Shown here: piece after piece, positions 16,423 through 25,169 of the stretch
Numbering within the stretch: the stretch's first letter is position 1
Layout: each line of letters starts with the position of its first letter
Assembly: GCF_036321025.1 (NCBI RefSeq)
Contig: NZ_JAZAPB010000001.1
Coordinates: forward strand, 620,001 to 684,000
Length of the DNA stretch: 64,000 bases
From: Alteraurantiacibacter hainanensis
GTDB taxonomy: Bacteria; Pseudomonadota; Alphaproteobacteria; Sphingomonadales; Sphingomonadaceae
Reading direction: 5' to 3'
Program-made: the position numbers and the translations under genes
Notes under the pieces: model-generated
The model's input: only the letters and a program-made list of their open reading frames with translations
The model's database searches: none
What the model was told of the DNA's origin: nothing

Positions 16423-18083
16423 TCCTGCGCGGAGCCGCGCTCGCGGCAGGCCTGCTCATCGCCGCCCCCGCTCTTGCCGACACCCACATCGACAACATCG
16501 AGGGCATCTCGGTGATGCGCGACGGGTCTATCGACCGTTTCGCCGGCATGGTGGTGGACGAGAACGGACGCATTTCCGAACTGCTGGATTTCGGCGACGA
16601 TCCCACGCGCGAGATCGACTACCGCGTCGATGGTGAAGGCCGGGTGGTCGTGCCGGGATTCGTCGACGGCCACCTCCACCTGATGGGGATCGGCCTCGGC
16701 ACCCTGGTGCTGGACCTGTCGGAGACCAACTCGCTCGACGAAGCGCTTTCACGCATCGCGGCCTATGCCGCCGCCTATCCCGACCGCCCCTGGATCATCG
16801 GGCGCGGATGGAACCAGGAACGCTGGGGCCTGGGCCGCTTTCCCACCGCCGCCGAACTGGACGAGGTCGTATCCGACCGCCCCGTCTGGCTCGAGCGGGT
16901 GGACGGCCATGCCGGCTGGGGCAATACGCTGGCGCTGGAGGCGGGCAACGTCGACGCTGCCACGACCGATCCTTCGGGCGGACGCATCGAGCGTATCGCC
17001 GGGTCGAGAGAGCCGTCTGGAGTTCTCGTCGATGCGGCCATGGGGATGGTGGACGATGCCGTGCCGCCGCCACTTCCCGAAGACCGCGACATTGCCCTCT
17101 ACAACGCCCAGCGGTTGCTGCTGCGTCATGGCGTGACCGCGGTGTCGGACATGGGCACGAGTGTGGAAGACTGGATGACGTTCCGCCGCGCCGGCGATGC
17201 CGGGCGACTGCAGCTGCGCATCATGTCCTATGCCGACAGCGTGGATTCCATGCTGCTGATCGGCGGCCCCGCCCCGACGCAATGGCTCTATGAAGACCGC
17301 CTGCGGCTGAACGGCGTAAAGCTCTACCTCGACGGCGCACTCGGGTCGCGCGGGGCCTTGCTGCAGGAAGACTATGCCGACGACCACGGCAATCGCGGCC
17401 TTCCACTGCTTTCGGGCACGCAGCTGCGCAACCTGATGAGCCGCGCCGCGCTCGACAATTTCCAGCCCGCCATCCACGCCATCGGCGATGCCGCGAATGC
17501 GGAAGCGCTGGCCGCGATCGAGGAGCTGTCGCGCGACTACGACGGGGATCGCCGCTGGCGCATCGAACATGCGCAGATCGTCGATCCCGCCGACCTCCCA
17601 CGCTTCGGCGAGCACGGCATCATCGCCTCCATGCAGCCGGTCCACCAGACGAGCGACATGTTCATGGCCGAGGCGAGACTGGGCGAGGACCGCCTGGGCG
17701 GAGCCTACGCCTGGCGCTCTATCCTGGAAGCAGGCGGCGCACTTGCCTTCGGCACCGATGCTCCCGTCGAACCCGTCGATCCCCTAGCCGGTCTGGCGGT
17801 TGCCGTCAGCCGCACCAATGCCGATGGCGAACCCGCCGGCGGCTGGCGAGCGCAGGAGGCCATCAGCCGTGAACTGGCGCTGGCGGCCTATACGGCAGGC
17901 GCGGCCTATGCCGGCTTTGCCGAGGGGCGTTTCGGCCGGCTGGCGGAGGGCGAGCGGGCGGATTTCGTCATGCTCAGCGCCGATCCCCTGACGGTCGATC
18001 CGGACGAGATACGCGACATCGAAGTGCTGGAAACGTGGATTGCGGGCCAGCGCGTTTACGATATCGAATTGGAACAACGCTAG
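16419..18083 (+). CDS. Exported amidohydrolase (YtcJ-like, amidohydrolase 3 family)
   Basis: Predicted periplasmic metal-dependent hydrolase of 554 residues. A signal peptide (1-20, ending ALA-D) precedes the catalytic domain. Metal-ligand motifs of the superfamily are visible: DGHLHLMG, a Lys-containing strand NGVKLYLDGALGSRG, HAIGDAANAEAL, IEHAQIV, and the final Asp in FGTDAPVEP. The substrate is unknown; relatives act on formamides or cyclic amides. The start overlaps the dehydrogenase stop by 4 nt. About 100 nt of non-coding sequence separates it from the small gene downstream. Confidence 0.9.
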   Translation: MILRGAALAAGLLIAAPALADTHIDNIEGISVMRDGSIDRFAGMVVDENGRISELLDFGDDPTREIDYRVDGEGRVVVPGFVDGHLHLMGIGLGTLVLDLSETNSLDEALSRIAAYAAAYPDRPWIIGRGWNQERWGLGRFPTAAELDEVVSDRPVWLERVDGHAGWGNTLALEAGNVDAATTDPSGGRIERIAGSREPSGVLVDAAMGMVDDAVPPPLPEDRDIALYNAQRLLLRHGVTAVSDMGTSVEDWMTFRRAGDAGRLQLRIMSYADSVDSMLLIGGPAPTQWLYEDRLRLNGVKLYLDGALGSRGALLQEDYADDHGNRGLPLLSGTQLRNLMSRAALDNFQPAIHAIGDAANAEALAAIEELSRDYDGDRRWRIEHAQIVDPADLPRFGEHGIIASMQPVHQTSDMFMAEARLGEDRLGGAYAWRSILEAGGALAFGTDAPVEPVDPLAGLAVAVSRTNADGEPAGGWRAQEAISRELALAAYTAGAAYAGFAEGRFGRLAEGERADFVMLSADPLTVDPDEIRDIEVLETWIAGQRVYDIELEQR

Positions 18084-18189
18084 GGCACCGGGCGTTAACC
18101 CGTGGAATTAGGCGCAATTGAGTCTCGCATTCTGCAGACCTATCGGTTAAGGCCAGGCGCAATACGAATACGATGAGGTAAGGTAAGTC

Positions 18190-18423
18190 ATGACCAAGAA
18201 GCTCTTCGCGGCGATCACCGCCTCCGTGGCCCTCGTTGCCACGCCCGTTCTGGCGCAGACCGACATCGCCCAGCGCGCTGCCGCGCAGATCCGCGATGCA
18301 GAGCAGATTGGCGAAGACGACGACGGCGGCACGATTCTCGCCCTCGTCGCAGGTGGCCTGATCATCGCCGGTGCCGTCGTCGCTCTCAGCAGCGACGAGG
18401 AAGAACTGCCGACCAGCCCGTAA
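18190..18423 (+). CDS. Small exported protein with one C-terminal membrane segment
   Basis: I do not recognise the family. The 77 residues start with a signal peptide (about 1-22, ending VLA-Q). A short helical, acidic segment follows (TDIAQRAAAQIRDAEQIGEDDDGG), then a hydrophobic stretch (ILALVAGGLIIAGAVVAL) and an acidic tail. A good ribosome site (TGAGGTAAGG) precedes the ATG and a strong terminator follows, so it is a real single-gene unit. Small proteins of this shape are common in sphingomonads and are uncharacterised. Confidence 0.75.
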   Translation: MTKKLFAAITASVALVATPVLAQTDIAQRAAAQIRDAEQIGEDDDGGTILALVAGGLIIAGAVVALSSDEEELPTSP

Positions 18424-18449
18424 GGCGGCCAGCCACGATAAAGACGAAG

Positions 18450-18477
18450 ACGGAGCCCGCGCGGCTCCGTTTTTTTT
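18450..18477 (+). terminator. Rho-independent terminator after the small exported protein
   Basis: An 8-bp stem (18450-18457 with 18463-18470) with a CGCGC loop is followed by eight T residues. The tatC stop codon lies 5 nt further on, so the hairpin also sits at the 3' end of the minus-strand run. Confidence 0.88.
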
Positions 18478-18481
18478 GGCC

Positions 18482-19309
18482 TCAGTCCGCCTTGCTTTCC
18501 GGGGAGGACGGTTCGCCGGCGGCTTCCGCCTCGGCCTTTTCCTGCTTGCGCTTAGCGTCGCGGCGCTCGGTGATCTTCATCAGGATCAGCGATCCTTCGA
18601 ACAGGAACAGCAGAGGTCCGGCCAGCACGAGCTGGGAAATGACGTCGGGCGGTGTCACCACCGCCGCCACCGCCACGACCAGCACGATCACGTACCTGCG
18701 CGACGCGACCAGCTGATCGCGCGAGACGATACCGGCGCGATTGAGCAGCATCAGCAGGACCGGCAAGAGGAAACATATCCCGAATGCCAGGATGAACTGC
18801 ATCACGAGGCTGAGGTACTGCCCCATTTCCGGCAGGGCTTCCGCATCGATGCCGCCGACATTGCCCTGGAAGCCCAGGAACCACGGAAAGGCGAGCGGCA
18901 TCACCACGAAATACGCAAGACAGGCCCCGGCCGTGAACAGCACCGGCGTCGCGATCAGGAAGGGCAGGAAAGCCCGCTTCTCGCGCGCGTAGAGACCCGG
19001 CGCGACAAAGGCCCACAACTGGTTGGCGATGATGGGGAAGCTGAAGAAGAACGCGGCGAACAGCGCCACCTTGATCTCGACGAAGAAGGCGCCGTAAAGC
19101 TGGGTATAGACCAGTCGGCCCTGCCCCTCGGGGAAGCTGGCCGTTAGCGGGCGCACGAGGATGCCGAAGATGTCATCGGCGAAATAGAGGCACACGGCGA
19201 ACGCCACGCCCAGCGCCAGGACGGCCTTCACCAGCCGACCGCGCAGTTCGATCAGGTGCTCCATCAGCGGAGCCTGGGTATCGTCGAGGTCGGAAATCTT
19301 GAAGGCCAT
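18482..19309 (-). CDS. tatC: Sec-independent protein translocase TatC
   Basis: Polytopic inner-membrane receptor for twin-arginine signal peptides. The 275 residues contain the hallmark N-terminal LMEHLIELRGRL (about 14-25), FVAPGLYAREKR and six membrane helices; the C-terminal 30 residues are charged and cytoplasmic. Its ATG overlaps the tatB TGA by one base. It is the last gene of the tatABC group and probably of the longer run from argS. Confidence 0.97.
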   Translation of the reverse strand: MAFKISDLDDTQAPLMEHLIELRGRLVKAVLALGVAFAVCLYFADDIFGILVRPLTASFPEGQGRLVYTQLYGAFFVEIKVALFAAFFFSFPIIANQLWAFVAPGLYAREKRAFLPFLIATPVLFTAGACLAYFVVMPLAFPWFLGFQGNVGGIDAEALPEMGQYLSLVMQFILAFGICFLLPVLLMLLNRAGIVSRDQLVASRRYVIVLVVAVAAVVTPPDVISQLVLAGPLLFLFEGSLILMKITERRDAKRKQEKAEAEAAGEPSSPESKAD

Positions 19310-19740
19310 CAGCCCGCGTCCTTGGCCGGCTTGTCGGAAGAGCCTTCTGCCTCGCTATCAGGGCTTGTCGACGTCGAAGCGACCTTGTTTTCCGCCGAGG
19401 AGGCCGTCTTGTTCGCTTCGGCCTTTTCCTTGGCAAGACGCTTCAGTTCGGCTGCCTTGTCGGGAGGATAGGCTCCGGTAGGCTCCATCTGCGAGGGGAC
19501 GCCTTCCGGATGTTCGCGCATGATCTTCTCGTTCTGCGCTTTCCACTTCTTTTCCATGTCCTCCATTTCCGCTTCGCGCACCATGGCATCGAGGCCGGTG
19601 CGGAAGTGGCCGGAGATCTTGCGGATCTTGCCGATCCAGCGGCCCGCCGTGCGCATGGCAAGCGGCATGTCCTTCGGGCCGATGACGAGGATCGCCACCA
19701 CCACGATAAGCAACAGTTCTGTTGCGCCGATATCGAACAT
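19309..19740 (-). CDS. tatB: Sec-independent protein translocase TatB
   Basis: Partner of TatC in Tat substrate recognition. The 143 residues start MFDIGATELLLIVVVAILVIGPKDMP, one membrane helix followed by the Gly-Pro hinge, then an amphipathic helix (LAMRTAGRWIGKIRKISGHF) and a long charged, Lys/Ala/Ser-rich C-terminal tail with no fixed fold. The position between tatA and tatC and the GPKDMP hinge mark it as TatB rather than TatA. Confidence 0.95.
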   Translation of the reverse strand: MFDIGATELLLIVVVAILVIGPKDMPLAMRTAGRWIGKIRKISGHFRTGLDAMVREAEMEDMEKKWKAQNEKIMREHPEGVPSQMEPTGAYPPDKAAELKRLAKEKAEANKTASSAENKVASTSTSPDSEAEGSSDKPAKDAG

Positions 19741-19766
19741 GGCTCAGCGGCGCTCGCTTGCAGGGG

Positions 19767-20030
19767 TTAAGAGGCGGTCTTGTCGCCGGTTGTGGCCGTG
19801 GAGGCGTTGTCGATCGTCTCTCCGGCCGGCTTTGCGTCGTGCGAAGGGCCTTCGATCCGGGCGGACTTCTTGTCTTCCGTCGACGAGTTGTCCTCGTCGC
19901 TCAGTCCCTTGCGGAAGCTCTTCACGCCCTTGCCGAAGTCGCCCATCATCTCGCTGATGCGGCCACGGCCGAACAGCACCAGTATGACCAGTGCGATAAT
20001 CAGGATCTGGAATGGTCCAATGCTACCCAC
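19767..20030 (-). CDS. tatA: Sec-independent protein translocase TatA
   Basis: Pore-forming subunit of the twin-arginine export system, 87 residues. An N-terminal helix (FQILIIALVILVLFG) is followed by GRGRISEMMGDFGKGVKSFRKG, the amphipathic helix of TatA; the usual FGxxKLP hinge is FGRGRIS here. The start is GTG at 20030 with GGAG upstream. It lies 26 nt upstream of tatB. Confidence 0.95.
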   Translation of the reverse strand: MGSIGPFQILIIALVILVLFGRGRISEMMGDFGKGVKSFRKGLSDEDNSSTEDKKSARIEGPSHDAKPAGETIDNASTATTGDKTAS

Positions 20031-20061
20031 GAGAATTCTCCGAAATACGTTTCAACGGAGT

Positions 20062-20745
20062 CTAGGCGCTTTCTCCCGGCTTTTCCAGCGTATCCGTCTC
20101 CGGCTCGTCGTCGGTCAATTCCGCCTCGTCGTCCGCAGGCCCGTTTTCCTGCTCCGTGGCGCTTTCCGAGGCGTTCTGTTCCATCAGGTCCTCGTAGGCG
20201 TCGTCGACGGGGTCGAGCAGACCGGAAGCCTTCAGTTCCGCCAGTCCCGGCAGGTCCTTGCGGCTCTCAAGGCCAAAATGCGCGAGGAATTCGGGCGTCG
20301 TCGCGTAGATGACTGGGCGCCCCGGCACCTCGCGCCGGCCAGCGACGCGCACCCAGCCCGCTTCCATCAGCACGTCCAGCGTGCCGCCGCTGGTCTGCAC
20401 GCCCCGGATGGCCTCGATCTCCGCCCGGCTCACCGGTTCGTGATAGGCGATGATCGCCAGAACCTCGGTTGCCGCGCGACTCAGGCGGCGAAGCTGGTCC
20501 TTCTCCCGCCGAAGGATGTGGGCCAGATCGGGCGCGGTCTGGAACAGCCAGCGCTTGCCGCGTTCCACCAGGTTGATGCCCCGCCCGGCGTACTGCTCCT
20601 GCAACGTGGCCAGGGCATCCTTTACGTCGGCGTCGCCCAGGTGCGCCGAAATCTGCTCGCGGGTAAGGGGTTCCTCCGCAGCGAACAGGCACGCTTCGAC
20701 AGCGCGCACCAGGTCGTCGGCCTTCGGCACTTCCGTTTCAGGCAC
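20062..20745 (-). CDS. scpB: Segregation and condensation protein ScpB
   Basis: Winged-helix subunit of the SMC-ScpAB condensin that organises and segregates the chromosome. Within the 227 residues, the ScpB signature VEACLFAAEEPLTREQISAHL (about 15-35) and RAATEVLAIIAYHEPVSRAEIEAIRGV (about 88-114) are visible; the last 60 residues are an acidic tail. It overlaps scpA by 8 nt. tatA follows 31 nt downstream. Confidence 0.95.
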   Translation of the reverse strand: MPETEVPKADDLVRAVEACLFAAEEPLTREQISAHLGDADVKDALATLQEQYAGRGINLVERGKRWLFQTAPDLAHILRREKDQLRRLSRAATEVLAIIAYHEPVSRAEIEAIRGVQTSGGTLDVLMEAGWVRVAGRREVPGRPVIYATTPEFLAHFGLESRKDLPGLAELKASGLLDPVDDAYEDLMEQNASESATEQENGPADDEAELTDDEPETDTLEKPGESA

Positions 20746-21565
20746 CGGCCTTCACCCGCCTGAGGTGCAAGGGTCCGAAAATCTCCTCCTGCCGGATTTC
20801 CGCCTTGCCCAGCCGCGCCAGTTCCAGCGCCGCGACGAAGCTGCTGGCGAGCGCCGACTTCTTCAGCCGAGGTTCGGCATCGACGGGCAGGAAGGTGCGC
20901 AGTTCCATCCAGTCGAGCGACACGCCGAGCATGGCGGATACCCGGTCAATGGCCGAATCGAGCGTCATCACCGGGCGTTCGGCCACCATGTGCACCACCG
21001 GCTCCGTCCGCAGCTTCACCTGCCCGTAGGCGTGCACGAGCTGGTACCAGTTGCACTGCCAATGGTTCTTGCGGAGAACCCTCAGACCTTCGGGCGCGCC
21101 GCGGGCGAAGACATCGCGGCCCAGCCGGTCGCGCCCCATCAGGCGTGCCCCCGCCTCCCGCATCGCGCCGAGGCGAGCGATCCGCAGCTGCAGTTTCAGC
21201 GCCAGTTCTTCGGGGCTGGGGTCTTCCTGCTCTTCCTTAGGCAGCAGCAGCGCCGACTTGAGATAGGCGAGCCAGGCCGCCATCACGAGGTAATCGGCGG
21301 CAATTTCCAGCTTCAGCGCCTCGGCACGCTCGATATAGGCGATGTACTGGTCCACCAGCGCCAGGATCGAGATGGACTTTAGATCCACCTTCTGCCGCCG
21401 GGCGAGGTCGAGCAGCAAGTCCAGCGGCCCTTCCCAGTTGTCGAGTTCGATATAGAGCGCGCTGGAATCGCCGGGATCGGGGGCGGCGACGCCCTGCCAG
21501 CCTTCCGCGTCGCCATCCATGGCATCGGCGGCCTGGATCAGGTTGCCCTCGTCCATGGCGGTCAT
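20738..21565 (-). CDS. scpA: Segregation and condensation protein ScpA
   Basis: Kleisin subunit of the SMC condensin complex, 275 residues. The N-terminal ScpA motif NWEGPLDLLLDLARRQKVDL (about 43-62) binds the SMC neck; DYLVMAAWLAYLKSALLLP follows, and the C-terminal winged helix ends ALELARLGKAEIRQEEIFGPL. Its ATG overlaps the nagZ TGA by 4 nt (ATGA), so it is coupled to nagZ and scpB. Confidence 0.95.
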   Translation of the reverse strand: MTAMDEGNLIQAADAMDGDAEGWQGVAAPDPGDSSALYIELDNWEGPLDLLLDLARRQKVDLKSISILALVDQYIAYIERAEALKLEIAADYLVMAAWLAYLKSALLLPKEEQEDPSPEELALKLQLRIARLGAMREAGARLMGRDRLGRDVFARGAPEGLRVLRKNHWQCNWYQLVHAYGQVKLRTEPVVHMVAERPVMTLDSAIDRVSAMLGVSLDWMELRTFLPVDAEPRLKKSALASSFVAALELARLGKAEIRQEEIFGPLHLRRVKAGA

Positions 21566-22581
21566 GCACGCTCCCCGGCGAGGTCGAGCAGGCTGTTGCG
21601 GGCGGCGAGCAGGTCTTCGCGCGGGGTCTCGTCCGTCGGGGTGCCGACCCCGGCCATGGCGCTGTCAAGGCGCTCGCGGGTCTTGGCGGACATGGCGGGC
21701 AAGGCGTCGGCGGTTCCGGCCATGTCGTCCATCTTGCCCCAGCAATTGAGCACCAGGTCGCACCCGGCCGCCACGGCCCGGACGGATCGTTCGGGAATGG
21801 TCCCCTCAAGCGCCTGCATGTCGATATCGTCCGACAGCAGCAGGCCGTCGAACCCGATGCGCTTGCGGATGATCTCGGAAATCACGAATTCGCTCTGCGT
21901 CGCGGGATGGTCGGCATCCCAGGCAGTGTAGCGGATATGCGCGGTCATCGCGATGGGCGCGTCGGCCAGCTTCGCGAAGGGCGCGATATCGGTGGCCAGC
22001 TCCGCTTCCCCGGCATCGACGACGGGCAAGTCCTTGTGACTGTCCACCGTCGCGCGTCCGTGGCCCGGCATGTGCTTGATGCACCCGGCCACGCCGCCCC
22101 GGGCGAGGCCGTCCAGCGTTGCCCGGCCCAGCGCCGCGACCTGCATCGGTTCGCGGCCCAGGGCACGGTCGCCGATCACGTCGTGCGCGCCGTCGGTGGG
22201 AATATCCAGCAAGGGCAGGTAGTCCACGGTGATGCCGACTTCGGCCAGGTCCATCGCCAGTAGCTGCGCATTGGCGCGCGCCGCCTGGATCGCGCTGGCC
22301 GGGGCGATATCGTAGAGCGCCGCGAAGGCGCCCGGCGCGGGATAGGCATCCCACTCTGGTGGCTTCATGCGCGCCACGCGCCCGCCTTCCTGGTCGATCG
22401 AGATCAGCAGGTCGTCGCGCCCGTGCAGTTCGCGCAAGGCGTCGGTCAAAGCGCGCACCTGTTCGCGGTTCTCGACATTACGCCCGAACAGGATGTAGCC
22501 GGCGGGCTGCGCCTCCGCGAAGAAGGCGCGCTCGTCAGCCGAAAGCGACGGACCGGACAGGCTGAATATGGCAGGCGTCAT
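21562..22581 (-). CDS. nagZ: Beta-N-acetylhexosaminidase NagZ (GH3)
   Basis: Cytoplasmic peptidoglycan-recycling enzyme that removes N-acetylglucosamine from anhydromuropeptides. With the ATG at 22581 it is 339 residues, the normal length. The GH3 signature is IKHMPGHGRATVDSHKDLP (168-186), with the mobile catalytic Asp180-His182 pair; the Asp nucleophile lies in LLSDDIDM. SIDQEGGRV (61-69) is also typical. The longer frame to 22665 runs into the upstream SPOR gene region and lacks conservation. It is coupled to scpA. Confidence 0.94.
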   Translation of the reverse strand: MTPAIFSLSGPSLSADERAFFAEAQPAGYILFGRNVENREQVRALTDALRELHGRDDLLISIDQEGGRVARMKPPEWDAYPAPGAFAALYDIAPASAIQAARANAQLLAMDLAEVGITVDYLPLLDIPTDGAHDVIGDRALGREPMQVAALGRATLDGLARGGVAGCIKHMPGHGRATVDSHKDLPVVDAGEAELATDIAPFAKLADAPIAMTAHIRYTAWDADHPATQSEFVISEIIRKRIGFDGLLLSDDIDMQALEGTIPERSVRAVAAGCDLVLNCWGKMDDMAGTADALPAMSAKTRERLDSAMAGVGTPTDETPREDLLAARNSLLDLAGERA

Positions 22582-22668
22582 AGGACGAGCGATTAGGCCC
22601 AAAAGCTTGGCGAGGTGCAAGCACGCGAACGGTGCATGCCGGGGAAAACACGCCGGGGCGTGCACCTG

Positions 22669-23376
22669 TCAGCGAATATAGCAGTCCCCGCCCGCGTTGC
22701 GGATCGCGCGGCAGGTGGCGTCGCCGGACGACCGATCGGCCGCGATGACCTGCAGGCGATAGACCCTGGCCCCGTTCACTTCGGCCTGCACGACACGGTG
22801 CCGCATGCCCGACAGCACGGAATAGCGGTTGCTGGCATTGACCCACGCCTCGTCCGCGTCGGAGCGGCTGGTGTAGGCACCGATCTGGACATAGACGGCG
22901 TCGGAAGGAGGTGCGCTCGCCTCTTCCTCTTCCGGAGCCGTCTGCTCCTGCTCGCGGTCGATGGAAGGCTGCGGTGGTGCCTCGTCCGTGTCGGACAGGC
23001 GTCCGCGCTGCGTTTCTCCTTCGGCTACCTGGTAGGCGGTGTCGCCGGTGCCCGCCACTTCGCGGCCGCCGGGATCTTCGGGACGTTCCTTGTAGGGGCC
23101 GTCGGGAGCTTCGATGGTGCTGCCGTCGGCGGCCAGTTCCGGATCTGCCCGGTCGTTGAAGAACCACCATGCCGACAGGAGCAGCGCGCCGATCACCACC
23201 AGGCCGATCAGGGCAAACCAGATCAGCCGGGCGTCGAACCCGCCTTCATCCTCGTATTCGCCGTCGTCCTCGAGCCAGGGCAGCGAATCGTCGTCGTCCT
23301 CGAGAGCGAGTTGTTCTTCCGCCTCGTAGGTATCCTCGACGCCGTCCTCTTCCTGTCTCTCCGACGGGAAATTCAT
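22669..23376 (-). CDS. SPOR-domain membrane protein
   Basis: Probable division- or septum-associated protein that binds denuded peptidoglycan. Architecture of the 235 residues: an acidic cytoplasmic N-terminus (1-48), one membrane helix (51-73), a Glu/Pro-rich periplasmic linker, and a C-terminal SPOR domain (about 160-235) starting VYVQIGAYTSRSDADEAW. This resembles FtsN/DamX-type topology, but the linker has no FtsN core motif I can see. It starts 2 nt after the argS stop, so it belongs to the same transcript. Confidence 0.9.
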   Translation of the reverse strand: MNFPSERQEEDGVEDTYEAEEQLALEDDDDSLPWLEDDGEYEDEGGFDARLIWFALIGLVVIGALLLSAWWFFNDRADPELAADGSTIEAPDGPYKERPEDPGGREVAGTGDTAYQVAEGETQRGRLSDTDEAPPQPSIDREQEQTAPEEEEASAPPSDAVYVQIGAYTSRSDADEAWVNASNRYSVLSGMRHRVVQAEVNGARVYRLQVIAADRSSGDATCRAIRNAGGDCYIR

Positions 23377-23378
23377 TC

Positions 23379-25124
23379 CTAGAGCTCCTCGACCGCCTCG
23401 ACACCAAGGATGCCGAGACCATTGCGGACAACCTGCCCGATTTGCTGGCTGAGGAAAAGCCTGGCGGCAGTCAATTCAGGCTCTTGTGCCACGATGATGC
23501 GCTTTTGCGCATCATCGTTGCCGAGGTTCCAGTAGGCATGGAACGCCGCGGCGAGATCATAGAGGTAGAAGGCGATGCGATGCGGCTCGCGCGCACGCGC
23601 CGCGGCTTCCACTTCGCGCGGGAACTGCGCGGCCTGCCTGATCAGGGCCAGTTCGTCTTCGCCCAGCACGCTCAGGTCGTCGCCAGCCGGGGCCAGCCCC
23701 TCGTCCTTCGCCTTGCGCAGGATCGAGCTGATGCGCGCATGGGCGTACTGCACGTAGAAGACCGGATTGTCCTTGCTGGCTTCCACCACCTTGGCAAAGT
23801 CGAAATCCATCTGCGCTTCGGGCTTGCGGGTCAGCATGGTGAAACGCACCACGTCCTTGCCCACTTCCTCCACCATGTCGGCGATGGTCACGAAGTTGCC
23901 CGAACGCTTGGACATCTTCACCGGCTCGCCGCCGCGCAGCAACTGCACCATCTGAACCAGCTTCACGTCGAAGGGGATGGGCTTGCCCTGCCCTTCCGAC
24001 AGCGCGGCGACGGCGGCCTTGATGCGCTTGACGGTGCCGGCATGGTCGGCGCCCCAGATATCGATCAGCGCATCGGCCTTTTCCGCCTTCTGCATGTGAT
24101 AGGCGAGATCGGCTCCGAAATAGGTCCACTTGCCATCGGATTTGCGGATCGGGCGATCCTGGTCGTCGCCGAACTTCGTGGAGCGGAACAGCGGCAGTTC
24201 GATCGGCTCCCAGTCGTCGATCGTCTTGCCCTTCGGCTTTTCCAGTACGCCGTCATAGACGAGATCGTGCTCGCGCAGCCACGCCTCGGCAGCCTCGGGC
24301 TTCTGCGCAGCCTGCAGCGCGGCCTCGGACGCGAAGACGTCGTGCTCGATGCCCAGCAGCGCGAGGTCGGACTTGATGACGTCCATCATCCGCTCGACCG
24401 CGAAGGCGCGGAAGATCGGCAGCCATTCCTCCTCCGGCTCGGACACGAAGCGATCGCCGAATTCCTCGGCAGCGGCCTTGCCGACCGGAATAAGGTAGTC
24501 GCCGGGATACATGCCTTCAGGGATGTCGCCGATGTCCTCGCCCAGCGCCTCGCGGTAGCGAAGGTGGGCGCTGCGGGCGAGCGTATCCACCTGGCCGCCC
24601 GCGTCGTTGACGTAGTATTCGCGCGTTACCGCGAAGCCCGCATGCTCCAGCAGGCTGGCCAATGCATCACCGACCACGGCACCGCGGCAGTGGCCCATGT
24701 GCATGGGGCCGGTGGGATTGGCTGAGACATATTCGATGTTCACCGTGGTGCCTGCGCCCATCGCCGACTTGCCGTATTCGGGGCCACGCGCGGCAATTGC
24801 GGCGACTTCGTCCAGCCATCCCTGCGGGGCAAGGCGCAGGTTGATGAACCCCGGACCGGCAATCTCTGCAGAGATGATCGCCGGGTCGCGCTGAAGATGC
24901 TCGACGATCTTTTCCGCCAGCGCGCGCGGATTGGTGCTCGCCTGCTTGGCCAGTACCATCGCGGCGTTCGTGGCAAGGTCGCCGTGGGCGGGGTCGCGCG
25001 GCGGCTCGACGCTCACATTCGAGCGGTCGGTTCCCGGCGGAAGCGAGGCTTCCGCTTCCAGCGCGGCAAGTACGGCGTCGATCTTTTCCGCGTAGGCGGC
25101 GTAGAGGGTCTTGTTCTCGGACAT
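23379..25124 (-). CDS. argS: Arginyl-tRNA synthetase
   Basis: Class I aminoacyl-tRNA synthetase charging tRNA-Arg, 581 residues. Visible parts in order are the N-terminal Add-1 domain (1-110), the HIGH-type motif in SANPTGPMHMGHCRG (134-148), KMSKRSGNF as the KMSKS-type loop, and a C-terminal DALR anticodon-binding domain ending LLGILGVEAVEEL in character. It is the first gene of the minus-strand run argS-SPOR-nagZ-scpA-scpB-tatABC. Confidence 0.97.
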   Translation of the reverse strand: MSENKTLYAAYAEKIDAVLAALEAEASLPPGTDRSNVSVEPPRDPAHGDLATNAAMVLAKQASTNPRALAEKIVEHLQRDPAIISAEIAGPGFINLRLAPQGWLDEVAAIAARGPEYGKSAMGAGTTVNIEYVSANPTGPMHMGHCRGAVVGDALASLLEHAGFAVTREYYVNDAGGQVDTLARSAHLRYREALGEDIGDIPEGMYPGDYLIPVGKAAAEEFGDRFVSEPEEEWLPIFRAFAVERMMDVIKSDLALLGIEHDVFASEAALQAAQKPEAAEAWLREHDLVYDGVLEKPKGKTIDDWEPIELPLFRSTKFGDDQDRPIRKSDGKWTYFGADLAYHMQKAEKADALIDIWGADHAGTVKRIKAAVAALSEGQGKPIPFDVKLVQMVQLLRGGEPVKMSKRSGNFVTIADMVEEVGKDVVRFTMLTRKPEAQMDFDFAKVVEASKDNPVFYVQYAHARISSILRKAKDEGLAPAGDDLSVLGEDELALIRQAAQFPREVEAAARAREPHRIAFYLYDLAAAFHAYWNLGNDDAQKRIIVAQEPELTAARLFLSQQIGQVVRNGLGILGVEAVEEL

Positions 25125-25169
25125 GGCCGCGCCGTTAGCCTGTTTGGCGCGGCGCGGAAAGCATCCGAT

